The notes: generated from the letters alone by a model not told the origin. 64,000 nucleotides of DNA from Bacteroidales bacterium (GCA_024400425.1 JAKSMV010000015.1:1-64000); one strand, 5' to 3'. Shown: positions 1-9,680, numbered from the stretch's first letter. Translations and numbers: made by a program.

Positions 1-2
1 TC

Positions 3-3000
3 GATGACATCACCATCGGCGAAGCTAGCAAGGGTGCCAACGACCGTGCCTTCTCACACTACAGAGTGTATCGCACCAACTGCTATCAGGAATCACCTTA
101 TACTGAAGAAAACACTGTCGTTTTGGCATGTGAACTTCAAGACACCGTCTATATCGACGTGTCATGGCCTGATGCAGCTCCTGGTATCTACAAGTATGGT
201 GTCGGCGTTGTCTATACCGGCAACCGCGGCCAGGAAATCGCTGGTCCTATCCACTGGGCTAACGTCACAAGTGCCAAGGCTAACGTTTCGAATGCCAAGA
301 CTACATTCACCGATGCTAAGAGCGCAGCTGCCAAGGGTACCCGCGCTAACAACGAACTGACCATTTTTGATGGTACAGATGAAAGCTACTATCTGCCAGT
401 ATTTACCCTCTACGGTGACGAACTCGGCGCAGCTTCACAATTTGTCATCCCTGCTTCTGAACTTAGCGCTATGAATGGCAGCACTATCACCAGCATGAAG
501 TTCTATAGCAATGGCTTCGGCGGTGGCACTGCTTTGGATGCTACTTGGAAGGGCTTTGTCAAGGAAGTCAACTACACTGAAATGACTCAGTTTGAAGATC
601 CAGCATCAGGCACTGAAATCTACAATGGCATTGTGACTGTCAATAATGATGAAATGGTTATCGACTTCAACACACCTTATGTATATAATGGTGGCAATCT
701 CTTGATTGGTTTTGAAAATATCGCTGCCAACCACTATCTGACTGTCTATTTCTTGGGCCAGACTGGTCACCCGAACGCTGGTATGTACCGTTATCGTACA
801 TCAGCTACACCTTCTGTTGTAACTGCTGGCTTCCTGCCAAAGACCACCTTCACCTATCAAGGCGGTGGCAGTAACACTCACGAGCCAATCCAAGAACCAC
901 GCGAATCACAAATCGTTTGGTCTAACTGCATCGACAAGGATATGTTCATGGACAATGTTGACATCACCGTTCTGCTGAACAGCGCCGACAGCCCAGAAGG
1001 TACACTCGTCACCCTCTTCAACCTCAACGATGCTGAAGCTGACCTGTATCCTGTTGAACCTGTCATCCTCGACGAAACTGGCTTCTATGCTTGGGATCAA
1101 TTCCGTCGCGGCGACTATGCAGTCAACGTTTCTTTGGATGGCTATGAACCAATCCACGACACTGTTTCTATTTGGGACGAAACCCACCTCCGTTATGTGT
1201 TGACCGAAATCCTTGCTCCTCTTACCAACCCAATCTACGTTTCACGTACTGGCTGGGCTATGTGGGAAGGCGAAACCCCTGGCCCAACTCCTGTTGATGG
1301 CGACGAATGGGCTTACAGCTTCGACAATGGCTTCGATGGTTGGACAACCATCAACGCTGACGGCGACGACCACAACTGGTACCACAGCAACGATGCTGGC
1401 AACCACAGCACTCTGGCTATCACCTCACACACTGGCGCTGGCCACATGATGAGCGAATCATACTGCAACTCTACATATGGAGCTCTCCACCCAGATGAAT
1501 ATCTCGTTGCTCCTGCTCAATCAGCTATCGTCAATGGTTCAACCTTCAGCTTCTGGGCTTGCGCACAAGACGAGAACTATGCAGCTGAACACTTTGGCGT
1601 GGCTATCTCCACCACTGGCAACACCAACGCTGCCGACTTCACCACTATCAGCGAATGGACTATGATTGCTAAGGGTGGTCGCGAAACCAATCCTGCTGCT
1701 ACTCGCAATGGCGAAGGCACCCGCGAAGGCAACTGGTACAACTACAGCGTTGACCTCAGCGCTTACGCTGGCCAGAACGTCTGGATTGCTATCCGTCACT
1801 TCAACTGCAGCGACCAGTTCATCCTCTGCATGGACGATGCTCAACTCGCAATCGCTTCGAAGGCTGGCGACCGTCACTTCCAATATTATAAGGTGATGTG
1901 CACCTCAATCGACGGCGTGCCGATCTTCAACCACAACACTGTTTATCCATTCTGCCAGTTGGATACCAATGATCCATATCAGGCTCCTCTCGTAGAAGGT
2001 GACCACTACCTCTGCAAGGTTGCTATCATGTATAGCACTGGTATGAGCGCTTGGACCGAACCTGTCGAATGGGTCTATGAACCATGCGAACACTGGGGAC
2101 CTGTCGATTTCGTCGAACTCGTTGACAACAACGAAGGTAACCACATCCACTGGGAATTCGAAAATGGATTCAATCCTTACGATCCAGGTCATGACACAAT
2201 TCCTCCAACCCCAGTTGAAGGCGAATACATCCAGTATTGCACTGAAACCTTCTCAGGCGGTGTTGGCACTGGTGGTGGCGAAGTCTGGTGGGCTATCAAG
2301 TTCCCAGCTACTTCACTCGCTTCATACGTTGGTCAGAACATAACCAAGCTTGGCGTCTTCACAGACGTTGATGGTGACTATGGTTGGACCTACAGCGGCA
2401 ACTACGAACTCAGCGTTTATGCTGGTGCTACTGCTCCTACAACCTTCCTTAGCACAGTTGGTAATCAATATGTTGCTGGCGACCTCGCATGGCATGATTT
2501 CGTCCTTCAGGATCCTGTTGCTATCAATGGCACACAAGACCTGTGGATTGTTGGTCATACCCTCGACATCGCTTATCCAATGAGCGGTTGCGACTATGTT
2601 GGCGAACCTAACAGCGACTACCTGTCACTCGATGGCAGCACTTGGGAACATGCAGGTGACTATGGTCTCAGCTACTCATGGATGCTCCGCGCTTATGTGG
2701 AACAGAGCCGTGGTGGTATCGAAGCTTTCGAAAGCGGTATGGTGGGTAACACCTACGCATTCAACATCACCGACATCGCTAACTTCGATGAACGCGTGTT
2801 CTTCCTCCATAACCTGATGAATGATGGCCGCTTCAACGTCATCAACGGCGAAGCTGCTGGTATGTTCGTCATCAGCGCTACTGACGACAACATGGATCTT
2901 GAAGAAGCTGTCAACGACTTCATCTTCAACAATGCTAACGAATTCGCTATGATGGATAAGGTTCAGGCTGCTCAAGTTGCCAACGCTTACAAGTCAACAT

Positions 3001-4235
3001 TGCCATTCAACATTGTCAACTCAATGATGATGGACATCTATGCTGCTTCACGCGAAAACAACCTCTGCGAACTTGCCCTTCCATTCTGCACCGACAATGG
3101 TCTGTATGAATTCCCAGCTGGCGTCAATGCCGGTAGCGGTGAAAACGGTCCTGACTACGACTGCCTCTACACCACTCCTAACCCAGCTTGGTACTACATG
3201 AAGATAGCTGATCCAGGCGACATGGACATCTACATGTACAGCACTCCTGGTGTTGACATCGACTTCTGCTGCTGGGGCCCATTTGACGATCCATCTTCAC
3301 CATGCCCGAACGGCTTGACTTACGACAAGGTTGTCAGCTGCAGCTATTCAGCACAGCCTACCGAAAACTGCATGATTCCTGCTTCAGCTCAAACTGGCGA
3401 ATACTACATCCTGGTCATCACCAACTACTCGAACCAAGCTTGCAACATCAACTTCAGCAAGGTCTCTGGTAGCGGTTCTACCGACTGCGGCATCCTGCCT
3501 CCAGTTGACATCATCGGCTTCCTCATCACTCGCGATGGCGAATACCTCGCCTTCGTTGGTCCTTACGACCGCGACTACACCGACGCTGATGAATATGGCG
3601 ACCACGTCTATTGCGTCCGTCCTATCTATCCTGGTGAACAAAACCTGCCTGACCACAACTATGGTTGGTCAATGGGTTGCCCAGTTTGCACCAATATGAA
3701 CTGCGCTGCTCCTTCACACCTCGAAGGTACCTACGAATGGAGAAACGGCCAATACGGCGCTCTCATCTCATGGGTGACTGACACCAGAGACATCGTTTCG
3801 TTCAACATCTACCGTTCGAACGACGGCGTCAACTACGAAATGGTTGGCTCTATCGACGGTAACAAGACTGAATACTTCGATGCTGTTGAAGTTGGCACTT
3901 ACTTCTATCAAGTGACTGCTATCTCCGACTGCGGCGAATCAGTTCCTGCTCTGACTGCTAACGGTGCCAACTTCGTCATCGTTACTGTCACTGGCATCGA
4001 CGAAAACGGTGGTGTGGCTATGTATCCTAACCCAACTAACGGTAATGTGAAGATCGTTGCCAACGCTATGAACCACATCACTGTGGTGAGCGCTCTTGGC
4101 CAAGTCGTTTACGACATGGATGTCGATTGCGACGAAATGAACCTCAACATGGCTCAATTCAACGCTGGCATCTACACGGTCCGTATCGCTACCGAAAGCG
4201 GTATTAGCGTACAACGCCTGACCGTTGTCAGATAA
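3..4235 (+). CDS. Giant adhesin-like T9SS cargo protein, 3' part only
   Basis: The frame is open to the left edge, so the start lies upstream; 1,410 residues are visible. The order is: the end of an Ig/FN3-like module; a jelly-roll-like surface domain (about nt 360-870); a carboxypeptidase-regulatory-like fold (about nt 955-1190); a cleaved-adhesin/gingipain-type domain (about nt 1300-1870, with FDGWTTINADGDDHNW typical of that family); a second jelly-roll-like domain (about nt 2220-2700); a pre-peptidase-like segment (about nt 3150-3450); an FN3 module (about nt 3700-3990); and a T9SS type A sorting domain (YPNPTNGN near nt 4023, ending LTVVR). It is expected to be exported and anchored on the cell surface. 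The domains match those of haemagglutinin/gingipain adhesins, so binding to host or matrix protein is an inference. Ala is mostly GCT and Ser often TCA, as in the other large surface genes here, suggesting strong expression. No catalytic domain is visible in this part. Confidence 0.85.
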   Translation, partial: DDITIGEASKGANDRAFSHYRVYRTNCYQESPYTEENTVVLACELQDTVYIDVSWPDAAPGIYKYGVGVVYTGNRGQEIAGPIHWANVTSAKANVSNAKTTFTDAKSAAAKGTRANNELTIFDGTDESYYLPVFTLYGDELGAASQFVIPASELSAMNGSTITSMKFYSNGFGGGTALDATWKGFVKEVNYTEMTQFEDPASGTEIYNGIVTVNNDEMVIDFNTPYVYNGGNLLIGFENIAANHYLTVYFLGQTGHPNAGMYRYRTSATPSVVTAGFLPKTTFTYQGGGSNTHEPIQEPRESQIVWSNCIDKDMFMDNVDITVLLNSADSPEGTLVTLFNLNDAEADLYPVEPVILDETGFYAWDQFRRGDYAVNVSLDGYEPIHDTVSIWDETHLRYVLTEILAPLTNPIYVSRTGWAMWEGETPGPTPVDGDEWAYSFDNGFDGWTTINADGDDHNWYHSNDAGNHSTLAITSHTGAGHMMSESYCNSTYGALHPDEYLVAPAQSAIVNGSTFSFWACAQDENYAAEHFGVAISTTGNTNAADFTTISEWTMIAKGGRETNPAATRNGEGTREGNWYNYSVDLSAYAGQNVWIAIRHFNCSDQFILCMDDAQLAIASKAGDRHFQYYKVMCTSIDGVPIFNHNTVYPFCQLDTNDPYQAPLVEGDHYLCKVAIMYSTGMSAWTEPVEWVYEPCEHWGPVDFVELVDNNEGNHIHWEFENGFNPYDPGHDTIPPTPVEGEYIQYCTETFSGGVGTGGGEVWWAIKFPATSLASYVGQNITKLGVFTDVDGDYGWTYSGNYELSVYAGATAPTTFLSTVGNQYVAGDLAWHDFVLQDPVAINGTQDLWIVGHTLDIAYPMSGCDYVGEPNSDYLSLDGSTWEHAGDYGLSYSWMLRAYVEQSRGGIEAFESGMVGNTYAFNITDIANFDERVFFLHNLMNDGRFNVINGEAAGMFVISATDDNMDLEEAVNDFIFNNANEFAMMDKVQAAQVANAYKSTLPFNIVNSMMMDIYAASRENNLCELALPFCTDNGLYEFPAGVNAGSGENGPDYDCLYTTPNPAWYYMKIADPGDMDIYMYSTPGVDIDFCCWGPFDDPSSPCPNGLTYDKVVSCSYSAQPTENCMIPASAQTGEYYILVITNYSNQACNINFSKVSGSGSTDCGILPPVDIIGFLITRDGEYLAFVGPYDRDYTDADEYGDHVYCVRPIYPGEQNLPDHNYGWSMGCPVCTNMNCAAPSHLEGTYEWRNGQYGALISWVTDTRDIVSFNIYRSNDGVNYEMVGSIDGNKTEYFDAVEVGTYFYQVTAISDCGESVPALTANGANFVIVTVTGIDENGGVAMYPNPTNGNVKIVANAMNHITVVSALGQVVYDMDVDCDEMNLNMAQFNAGIYTVRIATESGISVQRLTVVR

Positions 4236-4241
4236 ATTTGA

Positions 4242-4289
4242 ATTGGTGATTGTGTAGAGACGCAATTTTGCGTCTCTACCAACACCAAT
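4242..4289. repeat. Palindromic intergenic repeat, family A (copy 1)
   Basis: GTAGAGACGCAA (4254-4265) pairs perfectly with 4268-4279 across a 2-nt loop. A second outer arm, ATTGGTG/CACCAAT (4242-4248 with 4283-4289), extends the hairpin. Related GTAGAGACG palindromes occur at 18610, 35878 and 63086. Confidence 0.8.
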
Positions 4290-4310
4290 CATAATTTACC
4301 GAACGCAAAA

Positions 4311-4341
4311 ACGAAAGGCGACCCTTAGGGCCGCCTTTCGT
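4311..4341. terminator. Hairpin terminator after the adhesin gene
   Basis: ACGAAAGGCG (4311-4320) pairs with CGCCTTTCGT (4332-4341). It lies between the convergent ends of the adhesin gene (plus) and the PAS-like gene (minus). It has only a weak T-run, so termination is inferred from position and stem strength. Confidence 0.6.
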
Positions 4342-4372
4342 GTATTAATTAATATAAGGAGTAAGAAAACTG

Positions 4373-4699
4373 TTATCCTCGGTCGTAATGAGGCATGTCT
4401 TCCGGAATGATGATGGAAAACTCAATCAGTCCACCGACGACTTTCTTTTCGTCGTCTTCATACCAAGGCGTTTGGTAAATCAGTTTCTTCTTGCCTTTCT
4501 TCGAAATGGTGTAGGCATTAGTAGTATCGTCGTCAATCAGGTGACGGATGATTTCCCATGAGCGTGCATTGTGGCAATCCACGAGGTTCTTTGTGCGTGC
4601 ATCTCCATTAACGTCGAGCGACGAATCATTTTGGTAAAGCACATTGCCATCTTTGTCGCAAACGGTGATGGCGAGGTTTAATCCTTTGTAGAAATCCAT
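4373..4699 (-). CDS. Small stand-alone PAS-like sensor domain protein
   Basis: A 108-residue protein with no signal peptide or membrane segment, so probably cytoplasmic. LAITVCDKDGNVLYQNDSS is the classic PAS core opening, followed by a helix region with CHNARSW and a beta-rich end (KLIYQTPWYEDDEKKVVGGLIEF). No kinase, output or DNA-binding domain is attached. It is the last gene of a minus-strand run: the DUF4249 gene ends 18 bases upstream and the TonB receptor gene precedes that, so all three are probably co-transcribed. The PAS call rests on the core motif; the ligand (small molecule, haem or flavin) cannot be read from the sequence. A link between its sensing and the transporter is inferred only from gene order. 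Confidence 0.7.
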   Translation of the reverse strand: MDFYKGLNLAITVCDKDGNVLYQNDSSLDVNGDARTKNLVDCHNARSWEIIRHLIDDDTTNAYTISKKGKKKLIYQTPWYEDDEKKVVGGLIEFSIIIPEDMPHYDRG

Positions 4700-4717
4700 G
4701 ATTTTTAAGATAATAGG

Positions 4718-5815
4718 TTATTTTTGAATGTGAAATTTCATTTCTGCTGAAGTGGCACGACCCATGCCACCAACAATGCCGATACCATCTTTCACATTGC
4801 TGTAAATTTGGGTAGGCTCGGCAATCAGATAAGTGAGTTCTCCAAGGTCGCTGTCTTTGTAGGCATCGAATGATTGAAGATATTTGTAATAGTTTTCCTC
4901 GATGTAGTGCAGGTTGACAGAGAAAGTTTTGTCGTAATTTCCGAAATAGACCCAATCGTCGTAGAAACTGAGATTATAGCTGTCGCCTTGGAATAAATCA
5001 TCGGAGAAGATATTATGGTCGTTTTTCCCATGATATTCGTTGTTGATGAGCGAAGTGATGTCCATATTGCTGAAAACGGGGTCGGTGGAGTAAAGTTGGA
5101 CGTAATAGTGGGAACCGCTGAAGCCTTCAACTGGGATAAGGTTGAAATATTCCTTTTGGGGCGTGTTGGCGATTTGCAAGTTGAAATGTACCTTGCAATA
5201 GTCCAGCTGACCTGGATAAATCGTGTCATAATATCCTATCCAAGTGTGGCTTTCTTCATCGTAGTATTCGCTGTATTGCGGACAACATGGATTGCCTTGC
5301 GAGTCGATAGCCCAATAATAGTTGGGGTCTTCTTCCAAAGTGGGATGGCATATCCTTTCAACTCTTGTGGTATCGAAATCCATAACCACAGGTTGGCCTG
5401 GCATCGTGATTTCGATTTCAGTGGTGTCGAAATCATCAGAATGCACTTCGAAACGCACTTTGTCGCCTTCTTGATAGACGTAGCTGCCATAGCAGTAGTT
5501 GAACTTGTAGTTCGGGCTGTCATGGTAATAGCCATCTTCATTTAGAGTGCATGAATCGACCACGATGAGGTCTTCCACAAAAGCATCGTTGACGTAGAGC
5601 TTCACGGACAGGTTCTTTACCATGACATCGGTCGATGTGCTCATGAAGAAACGGCTTTTCTCGATGCAGAGGTTAGGTGTCTCGCCAACGATTTGCAGCC
5701 CGTTGACGACTAGTTTAGGGGCGCTTTCTTCGCCGTCGAAACTCACGTCCTTGATGCACGAAGTGGCCATGAAAAGGACTGCGGCCAATGCGAAATATTT
5801 GAGATGGTGTTTCAT
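4718..5815 (-). CDS. DUF4249 family outer-membrane lipoprotein
   Basis: A 365-residue protein. The N terminus (MKHHLKYFALAAVLFMATSC) is an SPII signal with the lipid-accepting Cys at residue 20. The following KLVVNGLQIVGETPNLCIEKSR and an extracellular beta-sandwich with FEVHSDDFDTTEIEITMP match the DUF4249 family. Members are almost always encoded beside a TonB-dependent receptor, as here: the receptor stops only 5 bases upstream of this start on the same strand. The pair resembles SusCD in logic, with a lipoprotein cooperating with a TonB channel, but the lipoprotein is unrelated to SusD. The substrate is unknown. The ATG at 5815 is directly followed by the signal peptide, which supports the start. 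Confidence 0.88.
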   Translation of the reverse strand: MKHHLKYFALAAVLFMATSCIKDVSFDGEESAPKLVVNGLQIVGETPNLCIEKSRFFMSTSTDVMVKNLSVKLYVNDAFVEDLIVVDSCTLNEDGYYHDSPNYKFNYCYGSYVYQEGDKVRFEVHSDDFDTTEIEITMPGQPVVMDFDTTRVERICHPTLEEDPNYYWAIDSQGNPCCPQYSEYYDEESHTWIGYYDTIYPGQLDYCKVHFNLQIANTPQKEYFNLIPVEGFSGSHYYVQLYSTDPVFSNMDITSLINNEYHGKNDHNIFSDDLFQGDSYNLSFYDDWVYFGNYDKTFSVNLHYIEENYYKYLQSFDAYKDSDLGELTYLIAEPTQIYSNVKDGIGIVGGMGRATSAEMKFHIQK

Positions 5816-5820
5816 GGGAT

Positions 5821-8265
5821 TCAGAATTTAAATGAGTAACTCAAAGAAGGCATGATAGGGAAGATGCACACTTGGCGGAGGCGGTGATATATGAGTTCTT
5901 CTCCTGTATAACCCGTCATGGTGTGCGTTTCGGGATAGACCAAGAATGGGTTGTTGTGGCAGAGGGTGTTGTAGATGTTCAGGCTCCAGGTGCGTTCGCC
6001 GTGTTTCTTCTGCTTGTGCCAGTTGAATCCCAAATCGAGGCGCTGGTAGCTGTTGAAACGGTAGTTGTTGCGGTATTCCACATAGCCTAATTGAGGATAG
6101 GAGCCGTCCATATAGAGTCCGTCGAACTCTTGCATGGCCAAGGTGGCGCAGTTGCCGCTGCTATACACGAAGGTGGCAGCCATGTCGAAACGCTCGCTTG
6201 GAGCGTACGACAACACGATATTGAGGTCGTGGCGACGGTCGTATTTGGCGGGGAACATTTCACCGAAGTTCAGTTCCTGGCCTGGGCGGTTGAAAAGGCG
6301 GTTGGCATGGGCCCAAGTGTAGCCAACCCATCCTGTCACTTTGCCGACAGTGCGTTGGGCGAAGAACTCGATGCCGTAGCTGTAGCCATCGCCCATCACC
6401 ACTTTGTCCTGCCAGTCGGTGGCGTCGAGGGTGAAGAACGATGAGCCGTCCTTGTATTCTACCACGTTTTTCATGTATTTGTAGTAGCCTTCAACTGAGA
6501 ACTCGAAGCCTTTCCAGTCGTAGAAGGCGCCGATGGCTACCTGATGGGCGTCCATGGGTTGGATGCGTTGCGTGACGGGTACCCAAAGGTCGGTGGGCAG
6601 ACTGATGTTGTTGTTCGAAAGCAAATGGACGTATTGCGTCATGGCAGCATAACCGGCCTTGAAGGAGAGACTTTCGGTTGCCAATACACGAAGGCTGGCT
6701 CTTGGTTGCAAGCTGTGGTAAGTCTTCCCTTCAATAGAGAAGGTGCTGTAGTGCAAACCGAGATTCAATTTCAGGAAATTGCTGATGTTCCAGTTGTCTT
6801 CGGCATAGAGGTCGGTCTCCCAAGCGCGGAACTTGCTGCCACCCATAACGGAGTCGAGCGTGAAATCGTTGGCCATGCTGGCTGATTCTTTGAAATGAAT
6901 GCCCGCAGCACTGGGATTATAGCTGTGGTGGGTGGCATCGAGGCCAAACTTGATGTCGTGGCTCTCGTGTGGCTTGTAGTCGAAGTCAATTTTTCCTGTC
7001 CAGTCGAAGATGCCGGAGTTTAGGTCGAGATTGAACTTGTCGGAGTATTGTGTGGTGCCAAAAGATGAGTTTTGCTCAAATTCGGCTCCCATCAGATGAC
7101 GGTATTGGGTGTAGGTGCCGGTGACGTTCATGAACATCTTTGGCGACACCACATGATTCCATCGCAAGGCTGCTATGCGGTTGCCCCAACGCCAATCGGC
7201 ACCTAACGATTCGGAATAGTTTTCCGTTTGTCCATCGGATTGGTACTCGTCGTTCATCTTCACGTTTGCATATACCTTGTCATCACCTGAATAAATGCTC
7301 AAGAAGAGACGGTCCTTGTCGGAAAACTTGTGGTTCACCTTGAGGTTGAAGTCATAGAAATAATAGCCTGCCCAAGCCTTATCGACATCCTCTTCTGACG
7401 ATTGCTTCAGCACGAGTTGCGCTAAGGGTGCCGTGAAGAGGTCGTAATAGGTCCGGCGGAACGAGAGGTTGAATGCGGTCTTGTCTTTTACGATGGGACC
7501 TTCCACGTTGATTTTGGCAGCGATGAGGCCAATGCTGATATTGCCGTGATAGTGCTCCATGTCGCCGTCTTTAGTGTGCACATCCACCACGGATGACAGG
7601 CGCCCGCCAAAGCGTGCCGGGAAGTTGCCTTTGTATAAGGTGACGTTCTTGACTGCATCAGCGTTGAAGGCTGAGAAGAAGCCCATGGCGTGGTTCACAT
7701 TGTAGAGTGGCACACCATCCAGGAGCACGAGGTTCTCGTCGGGGCCCCCGCCACGCACATACATGCCGGCTGATCCTTCGGTTCCGCTTTGCACACCGGG
7801 CAGCAGCTGTAAGCTCTTGATGACATCGGTCTCGCCGAAAATGGCAGGTATCTTCTTTATTTGCATGATAGGAATGTCGATGGTGCTCATCTGTGTGCCT
7901 GTCACATTGCTTTCGATGGTCTTTCCCACCACCGTGACTTCGCTTAATTGGATTTCGGACGAGAGGCTGATATTGATGGTTGTGTCGTTTTTCAGTTCGA
8001 AGCTATTCTCGAATTTGTTGTAGCCCACGTAGGAAGCCTGTAAATCAACGTGTCCTGGGGGTAGGACGAGGATGTAGTAGCCATAGTTGTTGGTGACAGA
8101 ACCTTTCATGGTGTTGGCATCGAAAACCGATGCGCCGAGAAGCGTTTCTTTACTTTGGCTATCAATGACATAACCGCTTATGGTGAAGGTTTGTGTGCGG
8201 TTGCGTTGCGCCCACGTAGTGAGCGACAAGAAGCATAGCAGTAGGGACAAAAAACCTGTTTTCAT
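5821..8265 (-). CDS. TonB-dependent receptor with carboxypeptidase-like N-terminal domain
   Basis: An 814-residue outer-membrane transporter. Order: signal peptide (1-19, ending TTWAQ); a carboxypeptidase-D regulatory-like beta-sandwich (about 26-110, FTISGYVIDSQSKETLLGAS); a plug domain (about 130-235, with MYVRGGGPDENLVLLDGVPL); then a 22-strand barrel ending in the aromatic terminus SLSYSFKF, as expected for BAM-inserted proteins. It is the first gene of a probable operon with the DUF4249 lipoprotein and the PAS-like gene. No extended N-terminal signalling (STN) domain is seen. Uptake of a small or oligomeric nutrient driven by TonB-ExbBD is the family role; the substrate cannot be told. 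Confidence 0.93.
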   Translation of the reverse strand: MKTGFLSLLLCFLSLTTWAQRNRTQTFTISGYVIDSQSKETLLGASVFDANTMKGSVTNNYGYYILVLPPGHVDLQASYVGYNKFENSFELKNDTTINISLSSEIQLSEVTVVGKTIESNVTGTQMSTIDIPIMQIKKIPAIFGETDVIKSLQLLPGVQSGTEGSAGMYVRGGGPDENLVLLDGVPLYNVNHAMGFFSAFNADAVKNVTLYKGNFPARFGGRLSSVVDVHTKDGDMEHYHGNISIGLIAAKINVEGPIVKDKTAFNLSFRRTYYDLFTAPLAQLVLKQSSEEDVDKAWAGYYFYDFNLKVNHKFSDKDRLFLSIYSGDDKVYANVKMNDEYQSDGQTENYSESLGADWRWGNRIAALRWNHVVSPKMFMNVTGTYTQYRHLMGAEFEQNSSFGTTQYSDKFNLDLNSGIFDWTGKIDFDYKPHESHDIKFGLDATHHSYNPSAAGIHFKESASMANDFTLDSVMGGSKFRAWETDLYAEDNWNISNFLKLNLGLHYSTFSIEGKTYHSLQPRASLRVLATESLSFKAGYAAMTQYVHLLSNNNISLPTDLWVPVTQRIQPMDAHQVAIGAFYDWKGFEFSVEGYYKYMKNVVEYKDGSSFFTLDATDWQDKVVMGDGYSYGIEFFAQRTVGKVTGWVGYTWAHANRLFNRPGQELNFGEMFPAKYDRRHDLNIVLSYAPSERFDMAATFVYSSGNCATLAMQEFDGLYMDGSYPQLGYVEYRNNYRFNSYQRLDLGFNWHKQKKHGERTWSLNIYNTLCHNNPFLVYPETHTMTGYTGEELIYHRLRQVCIFPIMPSLSYSFKF

Positions 8266-8340
8266 TAGAATTATGTTTTATGTTGGTCCGACATCGTTAA
8301 GGACGGCAAAAAGCGGAAAATATTGCTTCTAAAAACAAAA

Positions 8341-8375
8341 AAAATGCCCAAACGAGCCGCTCGTTTGGGCATTTT
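8341..8375. terminator. Strong bidirectional-looking hairpin terminator
   Basis: A perfect 16-bp stem (8341-8356 with 8360-8375, containing GCCCAAACGAG) has a 3-nt loop. A-rich DNA on its left becomes a U-tract on the minus strand, so it ends the GIN-domain gene at 8391. Confidence 0.85.
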
Positions 8376-8390
8376 TGAGATAAGTAGTAT

Positions 8391-9680
8391 TTAGAAATTG
8401 AGGCTAAAGCCGATGTTGAGTGGCAACACGTCCTTGACGATAGCACCATCCGCGTCTTTGACTTTCCCTTCGTTGAAGAGCGGGAGAAGGCTGTATTTGA
8501 CGAAGAAGCCAATGTCGTCGCTTACCGAACCGGCGCGCAGTGTCGCATCTACCTTGAAGAAGTTGACGCAAAGGTCTTTGTGCTGCAAATCGCGTGTTTT
8601 GTCGGCGGCAATGAGTTCGGCATTTTCCCCTTCGCCCAAGATGGCGTATTTGCCGTAGTTGCGGCCGAATTCGATGGTTTGCCACGAGGTGATGCGCATG
8701 CCGCAGGTGACGCCAAGGTCGATATACATTCTTTGGCGGAAAGGCTTGAACTCGAGCATGAGAGGCATCTGTGCATAAAAAACACCTATCTTGCTTCTTT
8801 CGATGTTCAAAGGCAGGCCAAGTTCATCGAGGATCGGGGTTTCGGTCAGATACCCTTCGGCATCTTTTTCGAAGAACATGGGCTTGTTGAAGCTGTAGTT
8901 GTTCCACCCGATGCCTATGCCTGTGAAGATGCCCATTGAGTGTTGGCGGTTGAATGCGATGCCTACATCGGCAATGTTGATGTTGAAGCACCAGCTCCGC
9001 ATCTGGCGCAGTCCCATCCACTCGGGAAGGTTGCCAGGTGTGAGGATGTTGAGACCGGCCTCGAAACCAGCCCAGTTTGCATCGTAGAGGAGGGTTTCGT
9101 GATATTGCCCTGTGTTATTGCTCCTTTGGATTGACACGTTGCTTTGGATTAACACGTTTATGTTGCCTTTCCCGTTTTCCCATTTACTGGTGCCTTCCAG
9201 ATTCATCACTATTGTGTCGGTTTCAAGACTTATGGTGTTGATGTCGCAGGCGCCGTATGCTGAAACGTTAAGGCTGCGGCAGCGTCCTGTCAGGGTTAGG
9301 TTGGCGGTGCCGGTCATTATGACGTTGATGCTGTCGTAATCGAGGTTTAGAAAGGCATCGGATGCTCCTGCCATGTTGATGAACAAGTCGTCGCCTTTCA
9401 GTAATTTGCTGCTTTTTGCATCGGAGGAGCCGTATAATTCAAGACTCTTCAGTTCGGGCAGGGTGACCACGTAATCGTCAGTGCCCGTCAGGTTGATTGC
9501 CTTGTTGAAGATAGTGACCTTGTTGACGATGCCGTCATCCGAAACCACCAACAAGGTATCAGATTGGCCGATGTAAACATCGCAGGTTCCCGAAGCTACG
9601 ATTCTACTCACGTTGTCTTGCGCCCAAACGCTCGTCATTCCGATGAGCAGCAGCGCCATTGTAATAATTTGCTTTTTCAT
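8391..9680 (-). CDS. GIN-domain (DUF2807) protein fused to an outer-membrane barrel
   Basis: A 429-residue protein with signal peptide MKKQIITMALLLIGMTSVWAQ. Residues about 25-170 form a head GIN (DUF2807) right-handed beta-helix-like repeat: short repeating units such as SLELYGSSDAKSSKLL, NVIMTGTANLTLTG and LNVSAYGACDINTI. Residues about 190-429 are rich in alternating aromatic strands and end LNIGFSLNF, as in a PorT-like outer-membrane barrel. The GIN family is sometimes called an auto-transporter adhesin head, but no function is proven. It is a single-gene unit closed by a strong terminator. The expected location is the outer membrane with the GIN part in the periplasm or outside. Confidence 0.8.
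   Translation of the reverse strand: MKKQIITMALLLIGMTSVWAQDNVSRIVASGTCDVYIGQSDTLLVVSDDGIVNKVTIFNKAINLTGTDDYVVTLPELKSLELYGSSDAKSSKLLKGDDLFINMAGASDAFLNLDYDSINVIMTGTANLTLTGRCRSLNVSAYGACDINTISLETDTIVMNLEGTSKWENGKGNINVLIQSNVSIQRSNNTGQYHETLLYDANWAGFEAGLNILTPGNLPEWMGLRQMRSWCFNINIADVGIAFNRQHSMGIFTGIGIGWNNYSFNKPMFFEKDAEGYLTETPILDELGLPLNIERSKIGVFYAQMPLMLEFKPFRQRMYIDLGVTCGMRITSWQTIEFGRNYGKYAILGEGENAELIAADKTRDLQHKDLCVNFFKVDATLRAGSVSDDIGFFVKYSLLPLFNEGKVKDADGAIVKDVLPLNIGFSLNF

Noticed and set aside
5821..8265. A SusCD polysaccharide-uptake pair
   Set aside because: The neighbour is a DUF4249 lipoprotein, not SusD, and the receptor is shorter than SusC.
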